Of a stretch of DNA of 64,000 nt, positions 44,338-53,600 are shown piece after piece; the first letter of the stretch is position 1; each line of letters opens with the position of its first letter. The stretch covers positions 124,001 to 188,000 of the forward strand of contig NZ_SACK01000002.1 of the NCBI RefSeq assembly GCF_004005815.1, written 5' to 3'. A program made the translations under genes and the position numbers. A model generated the notes under the pieces. It made no database searches. It was given only the letters and a program-made list of their open reading frames with translations, and had not been told where the DNA came from. The DNA is from Mucilaginibacter limnophilus (GTDB lineage Bacteria > Bacteroidota > Bacteroidia > Sphingobacteriales > Sphingobacteriaceae).

Positions 44338-44345
44338 CAAATATA
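44338..44345 (-). promoter_or_regulatory. -7 element TATATTTG for the metal receptor operon
   Basis: Minus-strand TATATTTG lies six bases before the GTG at 44331, so the transcript is expected to be leaderless or nearly so. A weak -33 TTG is at 44363-44365 (17-base spacer). Confidence 0.5.
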
Positions 44346-44397
44346 AGGTAATAAAATAAACACAATGTTGGTTAAGGGTAACAATATTGTTGAAACG

Positions 44398-44405
44398 TAT
44401 ATTTG
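44398..44405 (+). promoter_or_regulatory. -7 element TATATTTG for the 44410 gene
   Basis: Plus-strand TATATTTG lies four bases before the ATG at 44410, again implying a nearly leaderless transcript. No good -33 was seen. It mirrors the element at 44338-44345 on the other strand. Confidence 0.5.
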
Positions 44406-44409
44406 CCGT

Positions 44410-44772
44410 ATGAAGCCAGCCGAAGTAAATAAAAGATGGGGCGAGTTGCAGGAGCGTATAGCTGCCGACTTTGATACCGATACGCCTGATATCAAGGTGA
44501 TGCTGTTTTTAATAGGCGTGCAGGAGCTTGGGCAAGGGCCGCGCAAATTCAGCAAAAGGCAAAAAGAAGAGTTGATGCATATTGCCAATTGCAGGCTTTT
44601 CAGCAAAATGGGCTTCTATGAATTAGAAGGGCTTGACCAGGACGGCTGGCCGCACTGGAAAATGGTAAAGCAAATACCCAACTATACCCTGCTTGAACAA
44701 GAAATGCTGATGAAAACCCTGATTATTGATTACTTTGACGAGGCTTATCAATCTGACGACGACACTATATGA
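44410..44772 (+). CDS. Conserved hypothetical protein, 120 aa
   Basis: Soluble protein with no signal peptide and no family that I recognise. Features: MKPAEVNKRWGELQERIAADF at the start, VMLFLIGVQELGQGPRKFSKRQKEELMHIANC in the middle and an aromatic/acidic end (GLDQDGWPHWKMVKQIP). The ATG at 44410 begins a coherent protein and follows the TATATTTG element; extra upstream codons have no support. It overlaps the cyclophilin gene by four bases (ATGA), so the two are co-translated. The pattern looks like a conserved Bacteroidota protein rather than a foreign one. Confidence 0.75.
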   Translation: MKPAEVNKRWGELQERIAADFDTDTPDIKVMLFLIGVQELGQGPRKFSKRQKEELMHIANCRLFSKMGFYELEGLDQDGWPHWKMVKQIPNYTLLEQEMLMKTLIIDYFDEAYQSDDDTI

Positions 44773-45470
44773 AGAAAACCTTTACACTTATTGCTGCCCT
44801 GCTTATCGGCATCAGCGCGTTTGCCGGCGGACCTAAAAATCAGTATGTGCGTATTAAAACCAATTACGGCGCAGTGATCATCAGGTTATACAACGAAACG
44901 CCATTGCATCGTGATAATTTTATCAAACTGGTTAAGCAAGGCAGCTTAAACGGTACGCTGTTTCACCGCGTGATACAGGACTTTATGATACAGGGCGGCG
45001 ACCCAACCTCAAAAAATGCAAAACCCGGCGATGCGCTGGGGGAGGGTGATTTAGGATATACCGTTCAGGCTGAATTTCGTGACAGCCTTTTTCATAAAAA
45101 AGGCGTAATTGCCGCTGCGCGAGATGACAGGCCTGATAAAGCCTCAAGCGCTTCGCAGTTTTATATCGTACAGGGCAAACGCTTTACTGATGAAACACTT
45201 GACGCTGTTGAAACAAAACGCCTGCAGGGACGCAAAATACCGCAAAGTCAGCGTGATATTTATAAGTCGGTTGGCGGTACACCGCATCTCGACAGAACTT
45301 ATACTGTTTTCGGCGAAGTGGTATCAGGTATAGAAATGGTTGACCGCATAGCTGCCCTGAAAACCGATGGTAACGACCGCCCGCTTACCGATGTACACAT
45401 AACAGTAGAGTTGCTTAGTAAAAAGGAATGTAAGCAGCTGGATAAAATCTTAGGTTTAGAGAATAAATAA
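44769..45470 (+). CDS. Peptidylprolyl isomerase, cyclophilin type, secreted
   Basis: A 233-residue periplasmic prolyl isomerase. After the signal peptide (MKKTFTLIAALLIGISAFA then GG) the cyclophilin fold is recognisable: YGAVIIRLYNETPLHRDNFIKLV, GTLFHRVIQDFMIQGGDPTS containing the active-site Arg (FHRVI) and Phe/Gln/Gly residues, SASQFYIVQG and DRTYTVFGEVVSG. An insert at EALDAVETKRLQGRKIPQSQ is longer than in small cyclophilins. Start overlaps the preceding gene; expected roles are folding of exported proteins. Confidence 0.93.
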   Translation: MKKTFTLIAALLIGISAFAGGPKNQYVRIKTNYGAVIIRLYNETPLHRDNFIKLVKQGSLNGTLFHRVIQDFMIQGGDPTSKNAKPGDALGEGDLGYTVQAEFRDSLFHKKGVIAAARDDRPDKASSASQFYIVQGKRFTDETLDAVETKRLQGRKIPQSQRDIYKSVGGTPHLDRTYTVFGEVVSGIEMVDRIAALKTDGNDRPLTDVHITVELLSKKECKQLDKILGLENK

Positions 45471-45583
45471 TGAACATCGCATGCTGAATGTCCAATGATG
45501 AAGGCTTTTTCACTTTAACATTCTATCTTCAATGTTCGATATTTAAATAAAAAAACTTCCCCATTCAGGGGATTAAGGGGCTC
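45471..45583. repeat. Degenerate intergenic repeat region
   Basis: GAACATCG near its left end and CTTCAATGTTCGATATT near its right end are imperfect inverted copies of one motif, followed by a CCCC/GGGG palindrome at the start of xth. No gene fits. This looks like a decayed dispersed repeat of the type often seen between Sphingobacteriaceae genes (inference). Confidence 0.4.
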
Positions 45584-46357
45584 ATGAAGATCATTACCTA
45601 TAACGTTAACGGGATACGCTCGGCGATAAGTAAAAACTGGCTTGAATGGCTGCATGCTACCAACGCCGATGTGGTTTGTTTACAGGAAATAAAGGCTACG
45701 CCCGATGTACTTACAGATTTGATTTTGGTTGAAGAAATGGGCTATCAGCACTACTGGTACCCTGCCGAAAAGAAAGGATACAGCGGCACAGCCATTTTTA
45801 CCAAACGGATACCCTTACATGTTGAGTACGGCTGCGGCATTGCCGATTACGACCGAGAAGGTCGCAATATTCGTGTTGATTTTGAAGATGTATCGGTAAT
45901 GAGTGTTTATTTCCCTTCAGGTTCGAGCGGAGACGAAAGGCAGGGCTTTAAGTTCCGTTTCCTCGAAGAGTTTGGCGCCTACCTGAACGAAGTAAAGCAA
46001 AAGTATCCGAAGCTGGTTGTATCAGGCGATTACAACATTTGTCACCGCCCAATTGATATTCATAACCCCAAATCAAACGCCAACTCATCAGGCTTTTTGC
46101 CCGAAGAGCGCCAATGGATGGATGACTTTATCAGTTCAGGCTTTATCGACACCTTCAGGCACGTAAACCCTGAACCGCATAATTATACATGGTGGAGCTT
46201 CCGCGCCAACGCGAGAGCAAAAAACCTGGGCTGGCGGATTGATTACAATATGGCTACCTCGGCGCTTGAAAATAACATCCGACGTGCGGCGATATTGCCT
46301 GAAGCCAGGCATTCAGACCATTGCCCGGTGTTGTTGGATTTAGGGTTTGAAAAATAG
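45584..46357 (+). CDS. xth: Exodeoxyribonuclease III / AP endonuclease
   Basis: Exonuclease III family DNA repair enzyme, 257 residues. MKIITYNVNGIRSAISKNWLEWL opens the endonuclease/exonuclease/phosphatase fold; LQEIKA has the metal Glu, VVSGDYNICH the catalytic Asp/Asn, RIDYNMAT another conserved Asp, and ARHSDHCPVLLDL the final Asp-His. It acts at abasic sites and on 3' ends in base-excision repair. Converges on a minus-strand membrane protein gene with two bases between stops. Confidence 0.95.
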   Translation: MKIITYNVNGIRSAISKNWLEWLHATNADVVCLQEIKATPDVLTDLILVEEMGYQHYWYPAEKKGYSGTAIFTKRIPLHVEYGCGIADYDREGRNIRVDFEDVSVMSVYFPSGSSGDERQGFKFRFLEEFGAYLNEVKQKYPKLVVSGDYNICHRPIDIHNPKSNANSSGFLPEERQWMDDFISSGFIDTFRHVNPEPHNYTWWSFRANARAKNLGWRIDYNMATSALENNIRRAAILPEARHSDHCPVLLDLGFEK

Positions 46358-46359
46358 GA

Positions 46360-46896
46360 CTATCCGTTGTAAAAGAAACAGATCACACTTTGCTCATCAT
46401 TCAAAAAAGCTATATATGACTCCCCTGACCGGCTGTTATTCTTGTTGAATTGAAACTTGATTTCTTTCAGATCAAAATCTTCACCCATAACATTAACAAA
46501 CTCTTCCGAGTGAAACTGCATTTTGCCTCTTGAAAAGTTTTTATCGTTAGTAAGTTGGTCTAACAGTTTTTTGTAATCATGTTTTGAAAGCTTCATCAAA
46601 GAGACAGATATATACTTTCCGTGGTGGTCAGGATAGGACGCATCTTTAGCAATGATTTTTGCTGATTTTGGCACATCTTTTAAAGTCACTGTTTTAAAAT
46701 CCTGGAAGAAAAAATCATCGTCAGGATAAAAAGCTGTATAAATAGAATAAGTTATATATGCTATTATAATAGAAGGAATAACTATTGCTACCTTTTGATA
46801 ACCTTTCCAATATAACCATCGAAAGAAAACGAAAAACAGATAAATAAGCGCTGATAAAAAAACCAGCAATAAAATAAGAAATGGGATAACCTCCAT
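46360..46896 (-). CDS. Hypothetical membrane protein, 178 aa
   Basis: The N-terminus has two hydrophobic helices (IPFLILLLVFLSALIYLFFVFF; KVAIVIPSIIIAYITYSIYTAF), so the protein is membrane-anchored. The soluble remainder begins YPDDDFFFQDFKTVTLKD and has a regular alpha/beta look; I recognise no family. It starts five bases after the lepB stop, so it would be co-transcribed with signal peptidase I. Its composition is more AT-rich than lepB. Function unknown. Confidence 0.6.
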   Translation of the reverse strand: MEVIPFLILLLVFLSALIYLFFVFFRWLYWKGYQKVAIVIPSIIIAYITYSIYTAFYPDDDFFFQDFKTVTLKDVPKSAKIIAKDASYPDHHGKYISVSLMKLSKHDYKKLLDQLTNDKNFSRGKMQFHSEEFVNVMGEDFDLKEIKFQFNKNNSRSGESYIAFLNDEQSVICFFYNG

Positions 46897-46901
46897 TTAC
46901 T

Positions 46902-48005
46902 TTAATTTATCCCTCGTAACACCCGGTTCCACCTGACCTTGTTAAAGAAGGTCTTAGTACTGTCGATGCTCATGAAGGTGAACATTGGCTTACCTACTAC
47001 ATGGTCTTCGGGTACAAAGCCCCAGTAGCGTGAATCTTCGGAGTTGTGACGGTTATCGCCCATCATCCAGTAGTAACCCATTTTAAAAGTATAGCTGGTT
47101 GCTTTTTTATTGTTGATGTAATAATCAGCGCCTGCTTTCTTTAAGGTGTTGCCTTCAAAAAGGGTAATGCAGCGGCCATATAAGGCGGCGGTAGTATCAT
47201 TCAGGCTGATGGTCCACCCTTTTTTGGGGACTGTCAGCGGACCGTAGTTATCCTGGTTCCATTTAAACAACGGGCTTTGCGGATATACGCTCGGATCGGC
47301 CTCGCCTTTAGGCTCAATTACCGGTGTAATGCTTTTTATGCCGGTAGTATTTTTTAATTCGTTTAATGCCGCAGCCGGGATGATCATAATATACTCCGTT
47401 TGGCTTACCTGGCCTACAACCTGCACTTCAAGGTCTTCTAACAGCTTAGGGTTAATTCCGGTTGGTTCAATGTTTACCCGCCACGAGGTTTGTGCCTTAG
47501 GCGCGTTAGGTAACACTTTGCCATTCACTATTACCTTTGTATCTACTATCTGCATCACGTCGCCCGGGATTGCCACACAGCGTTTTATGTAATGCACCCG
47601 CATATCTACAGGGTCTTTCGGCGTACCACCGGGATAGTTAAATACCACGATATCACCTTTTTCAACATCACCTAATCCCGGCAGGCGGAAATACGGCAGT
47701 TTTATCAGGCTTGAATACGTTTTTATATCAGCACCAGTAACATGCGACTCAAAGAACGGGATAGAAAGCGGTGTTATAGGCATACGCGCGCCGTAACTCA
47801 GTTTACTTACAAACAGGTAATCGCCGGTCATTTCGGTACCTTCCATTGATGCCGATGGTATAGCATATGCCGAAAACAGCAAGCCACGTATCACCGTTGA
47901 AACAACAACGGCGAACACAATAGCGTCGAGCCACTCGCGGGCTTTGGTTTTTTTCTTTTTAGGAGCTGCGTCAGCTTTTTTACGCGACAAAAATTTCCAG
48001 TTCAT
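46902..48005 (-). CDS. lepB: Signal peptidase I
   Basis: Membrane serine protease that removes Sec signal peptides, 367 residues. A basic N-terminus (SRKKADAAPKKKKTKAR) precedes one transmembrane segment (WLDAIVFAVVVSTVIRGLLF), then AIPSASMEGTE with the nucleophile Ser (S53), HYIKRCVAIPGDVMQI with the general-base Lys and YWMMGDNRHNSEDSRYWGFVPEDHVVGKP (box E). A ~100-residue insert between box D and E is common in Bacteroidota. Located upstream of the hypothetical membrane gene in a likely operon. Confidence 0.95.
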   Translation of the reverse strand: MNWKFLSRKKADAAPKKKKTKAREWLDAIVFAVVVSTVIRGLLFSAYAIPSASMEGTEMTGDYLFVSKLSYGARMPITPLSIPFFESHVTGADIKTYSSLIKLPYFRLPGLGDVEKGDIVVFNYPGGTPKDPVDMRVHYIKRCVAIPGDVMQIVDTKVIVNGKVLPNAPKAQTSWRVNIEPTGINPKLLEDLEVQVVGQVSQTEYIMIIPAAALNELKNTTGIKSITPVIEPKGEADPSVYPQSPLFKWNQDNYGPLTVPKKGWTISLNDTTAALYGRCITLFEGNTLKKAGADYYINNKKATSYTFKMGYYWMMGDNRHNSEDSRYWGFVPEDHVVGKPMFTFMSIDSTKTFFNKVRWNRVLRGIN

Positions 48006-48045
48006 ACGTAGTAAACAGGTTTATGATGTACTTGACTACTAATAT

Positions 48046-48082
48046 GATAAAAAAACCGCTGCTTTGTTACAGGCAGCGGTTT
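48046..48082 (-). terminator. Terminator after the PhyH gene (minus strand)
   Basis: A 10-bp stem (AAACCGCTGC at 48053-48062 with GCAGCGGTTT at 48073-48082) with a ten-base loop is followed on the minus strand by a run of T. Confidence 0.8.
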
Positions 48083-48094
48083 ATATAAGTGATT

Positions 48095-48988
48095 TCATTT
48101 TGTTTCAGCCGGATCAAACAGTAACGGGAAAAATTTCCCTTCCATTTTTTTTCCTTTTGGGATAACGGGTACACCCTGCAAAACTGTTTCATCAGTGTTT
48201 GATTCAGTACCATCGGCAAATACGTTCAACACAAATGCGCGCCTTGCCTTGTCCGACCGGTTTTCATATGAGCCATGCACCATAAGGGGGTGATGGAATG
48301 AAGCATAACCTTTTTTCAGTTCAATAGGTATTGGCTTGAATTCTGTTTTTTGTTCGGGCGTAAGATAATCCATCAGGCCTTCCATATTGCCGGCCAGTTC
48401 GGGCTTGTCCAATAATCCCCATTTGTGGCTTTTGGGGACATAGTATAAGCAGCCGTTTTCGGTAGTAGCATCATCAAGCCCTACCCAACAAGTAAGGTGC
48501 TGCATGGGGCCGGTGCGTGTCCAGTACGAATAATCCTGGTGCCAGGCTACTAACCCGCCATGATGTGCCGGTTTACAAAACAGTTGATCGTGCCAAAAGC
48601 GTACAGCCTTATCTTCCATCAGCTGGCTTGCTGCCATCACAAAAGCCGGGTTCCATAAAATATCATGAAAACCCGCTGTAATGCGCCATGCGCCCAATGC
48701 GTGAAAAAGCACCGTATCAGTATCGCCCGATTCATTAGAGTGAAACTCGTAAAACAATGAATGCTGCGGATGTGCCGGATCAATTATTTCGGCAAGCTCA
48801 TTTTTTAGTTGCTCAATCTGGTCTTCTTCAAGCAGCTTGATGCCGCTTACATAACCATATTCGTTATAAAAGGCAACCTGCTCGTCGGTTAAGCGGTACT
48901 GATCCCATTCTTCAAACGATTTGGGCCAGCTGAACATATTGCTTACCTGAGCAGGGCTGTCGGCAAGGTCTTCTAATTGTTTAAGCAT
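48095..48988 (-). CDS. Phytanoyl-CoA dioxygenase (PhyH) family protein
   Basis: Fe(II)/2-oxoglutarate oxygenase-like protein, 297 residues. LVAWHQDYSYWTRTGPMQH provides the His-x-Asp iron ligands, and HHPLMVHGSYENRSDKARRAFV supplies the distal His and the 2-oxoglutarate-binding Arg. The rest of the jelly-roll is normal. The substrate cannot be deduced; bacterial family members oxidise many small molecules. It is divergent from an AraC regulator gene (139-base spacer) and may be controlled by it, and ends at a terminator. Confidence 0.85.
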   Translation of the reverse strand: MLKQLEDLADSPAQVSNMFSWPKSFEEWDQYRLTDEQVAFYNEYGYVSGIKLLEEDQIEQLKNELAEIIDPAHPQHSLFYEFHSNESGDTDTVLFHALGAWRITAGFHDILWNPAFVMAASQLMEDKAVRFWHDQLFCKPAHHGGLVAWHQDYSYWTRTGPMQHLTCWVGLDDATTENGCLYYVPKSHKWGLLDKPELAGNMEGLMDYLTPEQKTEFKPIPIELKKGYASFHHPLMVHGSYENRSDKARRAFVLNVFADGTESNTDETVLQGVPVIPKGKKMEGKFFPLLFDPAETK

Positions 48989-49126
48989 AATATATTTAAT
49001 CGGTTAACAAAAATAATGTTTGATGAATTGCTCACCTTAGCTGATGTTATCCATAAATTAGCTTTTCTTGTTTGCTTAACGTGTTAAATCAGTAAAATTG
49101 TTTTAAAATAAGCAAGTCGCTTTGCC

Positions 49127-49987
49127 ATGAAACCTAAATACGTTCCCATTATTACGCCGGATAATAATTCGTTTTACATCCATTATCAGGAGAAAGATGA
49201 GTTTGACAGCCCATGGCATTATCACCCGGAGTATGAGCTGACTTATATTCTTTCGAGCACCGGTGTACGTTATGTTGGCAATAGTTTTAACGATTTTGGG
49301 GACGATGATTTGGTGTTGCTTGGCCCCGACCTGCCTCATTGCTGGAAGAACAGCAGTCCTCAACCCGGCTCAGCAAGAGCTGTAGTGATACAATGGGGAG
49401 AAGATTTTTTAGGAGAAGGATGGTTTAACCGACCGGAGTTTGAGGCGATAAAAAGTATGTTATATACATCGGTTAACGGTATCAGGTTTGAAAAGGAGGC
49501 AGCCATTGAAGTAAAAGAAATGATGCTGAAGATGGTGGATATGCCGTCGTTCGACAAGCTGCTGGCTCTGCTTCAACTGCTACAGCAACTGGCACGTGAA
49601 AAGCGTTATGAAGTTGTATGCCGGGACGGATTTGATTATAACCTTACCACCCATGAAAGCGACAGGCTGAAGAATGTATTCAATTTCATTGAAACCAATT
49701 ATTCGAAAAAGATCAGCCTGGCTCAGTTATCAGAAAAAGTTTTTATGAGTGAAGAATCGTTTTCACGCTTTTTCAGTAAGGTAATGAAAAAGCCTTTCTT
49801 TTATTTTTTGAACGAATACCGTATTAACAAGGCCTGTAAAATGCTGATCGGGACTAACGAGCCGGTTTCACAGATATGTTTTGCCTGCGGATACGAAAGC
49901 TTCCCGTTCTTCTACCGGCAGTTTAAAAAATTTAAAGGCTGCACACCGCAAAAGTTCCGTAAAGAATATTTGCAGGCCGCCGGTTAA
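49127..49987 (+). CDS. AraC-family transcriptional regulator
   Basis: A 286-residue regulator. An N-terminal cupin (FDSPWHYHPEYELTYIL) is likely the ligand-binding part, and the C-terminus is a double HTH of AraC type (ISLAQLSEKVFMSEESFSRFFSKVMKKPFFYFLNEYRI; SQICFACGYESFPFFYRQFKKFKGCTPQKFRKEY). It is divergent from the PhyH gene, which suggests it acts there. Ligand unknown. Confidence 0.9.
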   Translation: MKPKYVPIITPDNNSFYIHYQEKDEFDSPWHYHPEYELTYILSSTGVRYVGNSFNDFGDDDLVLLGPDLPHCWKNSSPQPGSARAVVIQWGEDFLGEGWFNRPEFEAIKSMLYTSVNGIRFEKEAAIEVKEMMLKMVDMPSFDKLLALLQLLQQLAREKRYEVVCRDGFDYNLTTHESDRLKNVFNFIETNYSKKISLAQLSEKVFMSEESFSRFFSKVMKKPFFYFLNEYRINKACKMLIGTNEPVSQICFACGYESFPFFYRQFKKFKGCTPQKFRKEYLQAAG

Positions 49988-50062
49988 TTGTGTTGTTTTC
50001 ACTTGTTAAACCAAAAGGTTTAGCAGAAATTTGATACAGTTGCGTTTACAAAACAGCTGCAT

Positions 50063-50497
50063 ATGAAAAACGAACCTTTTATAATTGAACGTGTTTACCA
50101 CGCCCCGGTTGAGCGGGTATGGCGTGCACTAACCGAAAAAGAACAGATGCAGAAATGGTATTTCGACTTGAGTGATTTCAAACCTGAAGTTGGTTTTGAG
50201 TTCACTTTTGAAGGCGGAGATGATAAAACTACCTATAAGCATCTTTGCCGTATCACTGACGCTGAACCAAATAAAAAGCTGGCACATACCTGGCGCTATG
50301 AGGGTTATCCGGGTGATTCAAAAGTAACCTGGGAACTGTTTTCTGAAGGGGATAAAACGCGGGTTAAACTTACGCACGAAGGGATAGAAACTTTCGCTGC
50401 TAAAAATGATCCGAACTTCCGTCCGGAAAGTTTTGCCGCTGGATGGACAGAGATTACCGGCAAACTGCTTAAGGATTTTGTTGAAAAAGCTGAATAG
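50063..50497 (+). CDS. SRPBCC / AHSA1-domain protein
   Basis: A 144-residue START-like fold protein: the family start IIERVYHAPVERVWRALTEKEQMQKWY, the GDDKTTYKHLCRI strand and the C-terminal helix FAAGWTEITGKLLKDFVEKAE are typical of the Activator of Hsp90 ATPase 1-like group. Function is usually unknown (lipid- or small-molecule-binding pocket). No signal peptide, so cytoplasmic. It stands alone between the AraC gene and the next operon, with a terminator after it. Confidence 0.85.
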   Translation: MKNEPFIIERVYHAPVERVWRALTEKEQMQKWYFDLSDFKPEVGFEFTFEGGDDKTTYKHLCRITDAEPNKKLAHTWRYEGYPGDSKVTWELFSEGDKTRVKLTHEGIETFAAKNDPNFRPESFAAGWTEITGKLLKDFVEKAE

Positions 50498-50524
50498 CAG
50501 AACAGTACTAAGACACTTATTTGT

Positions 50525-50560
50525 AAAAGCACGGTTACATACAGCCGTGCTTTTCTTTTT
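50525..50560 (+). terminator. Terminator after the SRPBCC gene
   Basis: A 10-bp perfect stem (AAAAGCACGG at 50525-50534 with CCGTGCTTTT at 50545-50554) with a ten-base loop is followed by a T-rich tract. Confidence 0.85.
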
Positions 50561-50581
50561 TACGCTTGTATAAACATTTAA

Positions 50582-50599
50582 TGTTTGTAAATACAAACA
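50582..50599. promoter_or_regulatory. Perfect 18-base inverted repeat, possible operator
   Basis: TGTTTGTA and TACAAACA form an 8-bp inverted repeat with a two-base spacer (AA). It sits 16 bases upstream of the second palindrome and ahead of the four-gene operon, and may be a regulator-binding site. Confidence 0.5.
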
Positions 50600-50614
50600 A
50601 AAAATTTTAATTAT

Positions 50615-50626
50615 GCAATCGATTGC
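50615..50626. promoter_or_regulatory. LacI-type operator-like palindrome GCAATCGATTGC
   Basis: A 12-base perfect palindrome with central CG, as in LacI-family operators, lies between a possible -33 (TTTT near 50605) and -7 (GTAGTTTG at 50627-50634) and would block the promoter of the cytochrome/oxidoreductase operon. No LacI-family gene is in the window. Confidence 0.5.
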
Positions 50627-50666
50627 GTAGTTTGCATCTGTAAAGCAATCAATTATAACCTATTAA

Positions 50667-53600
50667 ATGAAAACTAACCGTGTATTAACATTTGCGGGGA
50701 TTATTGTTGCGGCTGTTATTGTCGCTATTGGTTGCAGCACCAGTAGAAAAACCGGTGCAGGTACAACAACAGTAAGTACCGTTCCGCCCGTTCAGGCTGA
50801 GCCTGATGACAGCCTTTATAGTGGAATTCTGTTTAATGAAAACATAAGGCGTACTACCGCCCTAACCCCTGAAGAAGAACGTTTGGGTTTTAAACTGCCT
50901 GAAGGTTTTAAAATTCAATTGTTTGCTTCCGAACCACAGATAGGCAAACCTATCAACATCAGTTTTGATGGAAAAGGCCGCATGTGGGTATCGCAATCAT
51001 TTGAATATCCGTTTCCGGCTAAAGCACCCAATAAACCGCGCGACCGTGTAACCATTCTGGAAGATACTGACGGAGACGGTCGTGCCGATAAATTCACTAA
51101 TTTTAATGATACGCTAAACATCCCCATAGGTATTTTACCATTGGCTGAAGGTGCTGTATCATACAGCATACCTAATGTCTACCGTTTTACAGATAATAAC
51201 AACGACGGCAAGGCCGATGCAGGCAAAAAACTACTTGGTCCGTTCGGGTTTACCGATACCCATGGCATGGTGAACAACTTTTTGCGCGGATACGATGGTT
51301 GGGTGTATGCATGCCACGGGTTTACCAATACTTCTACCATATCAGGTGCCGACGGGCATACCATAACCATGCACTCGGGCAATACATTCCGGTTTAAGGT
51401 GAATGGCAGCCGGGTTGAACAAACCACCTCGGGCCGTATCAATCCCTTCGGCCAGGTGTATGATGAATTCGGTTATCTGTACTCAACAGATTGCCATACT
51501 TCACCCTTGTACCAACTGATAATGGGCGGCGATTATTATGGCTGGGGCCTTGAAGAAGGAATGGGCTTCGCGCCGGACATGAAGCCGCTTCAAAATGAAG
51601 CTACCGCTTTGGCGGGTATTGCATATTATGCAGACGTACTTTATCCGGCTGAGTACCAAAAGAACTTTTACATAGGCGACGCTGTAGCCAGCCGGGTTTA
51701 CCGTAATTCATATGTAAACAACGGTTCGTCGCCGGTGGGTAAACGTGAGCCGGATTTTGTGCGCAGCCGCGACCCGTGGTTCCGCCCGGTTGATGTGAAG
51801 ATGGGGCCTGACGGCGCTATATATATTGCCGATTTCTACAACAGCATTATCGGGCATTACGAGGTGCCGCTTGATGACCCGCGTCGTGACAAGGTACGCG
51901 GACGTATATGGCGCGTTACCTACAAGGGTATGAGCAATAAAAACACCGATCTTACAACAGCAAAGGTTGAGGAATTGCTAAGCGCTATTGATGCAAAAAA
52001 CATGCAGGTGCGCATGCTTGCTGCCGATCAGCTGGCTGACCGTATTGGCCAACCCGCTGTTGCGCCGCTAAAAAAATTGCTTACGGATAAGTCCACCGTA
52101 GCAACGAGATACATCCACGCTATGTGGGTGTTGCAACGGTTGAACGCATTAACCGGCGAAGAAATAAAAAAAGCAGCGGGAATGTCTGATCCAATAATCA
52201 GAGTACATACTATGCGAATATTGCGTGAGCGAAAAGCGGATGCAGCTATTGAATATCCGATAATTGTGAAGGCGCTGAAAGATAATAACCCGCATGTGCA
52301 ACGCGCCGCGCTGGAAGTTTTTGTTAAGTATCCCGACCTCGCGTCGCTACGGCAAATATTAGCCTTCCGCAAAACTATACCGGAGTATGATTCGCACATG
52401 ATCTATACCGCAAGGCTGGTTGAGCGCAACATTTTGCGGAATGGCAACAATATGCAGCAGGTAGCCGGCATGCAATGGAACGATACAGACGCCGCTAATA
52501 TCGCCGATGTATTGGCCGGCGTACTGTCGGAGCCTTCAGGTACTTTCCTGGCAAAATATATGGAAAGCCATAGTGTATCTGCTGTGAAGGTTCCGGCTAC
52601 ATACCAGCACCTGGCGCGCTTTGCTCCGGGCGCTCAGTTGGATAAAATTATAAGTACGGCACGTCAAAAATCAGCTAACGATGTTGAGATAAGCTATTAC
52701 ACACTTAAAGGAGTAAGGCTGGGCATTGCCCAGCGCGATGCGACAGAAAATGCCGAGATAGGTGCATGGGCAAATACGCTTGCCGATGGCCTAATCACCC
52801 GGTATCCGCTAAATAAATTTGAATCGTTCGACGCGCTTGACAGGCAGGTATATGCATTACAACTGGCAGGAGATTTCAGGAATACGGCTATCGAACCAAA
52901 GCTAAAGTATTACTTGACGAAAGAATCAAAAACCGACCCGAATATGCAGGCGCATATTATAAAGGCATTGCTAAAGATCAACCCTGAAAAAAATGCTGCA
53001 GTGGCGGGTGGTATATTAACCGACCCTGCTACACCTGTAAATGTTAAGGGGAACATCGCCGCGTCATTAGGGGATCTAACCGGCACTTCAGATAAAACTA
53101 TCCTTGCATCAGTAAACAAGGCGTTGGCTGATGTTACTAATGCCCCACCCGATCTGCAGGCGGCTATCGTGACTTCGCTGGCTACATCGCCCGAGGGGAA
53201 GGACATCATCTTTGAAAAAGTGCGTAAAGGCGAATACATGTCGCGAATACTTTTACAACCTAAGGTAGAAGAGCGCATATTGATGGGTATGTCGCCAAAG
53301 CAAAAGAAAGTTTATGATGAGATAATTGCCAACGTTGAGCCGGTAAACGTGGAGCGGAATAAGATTATAAAAGAGCGCCTGCAGGCATTTAACGCTGATA
53401 ATGCCAAAAAGGCACTGCCGTCACTTGATTCCGGTAAGGTGGTTTTCTCGCAAAACTGCGCTACCTGTCACAAAATTTCAGGAGAAGGGGGCAATATTGG
53501 GCCGAACCTTGACGGCGTTAGCAAGTGGGGGCCGAACAATCTCGCTGAAAAGATCCTCGATCCAAACAGAAACATTTCTGAAGCTTTCCGAAATTACACC

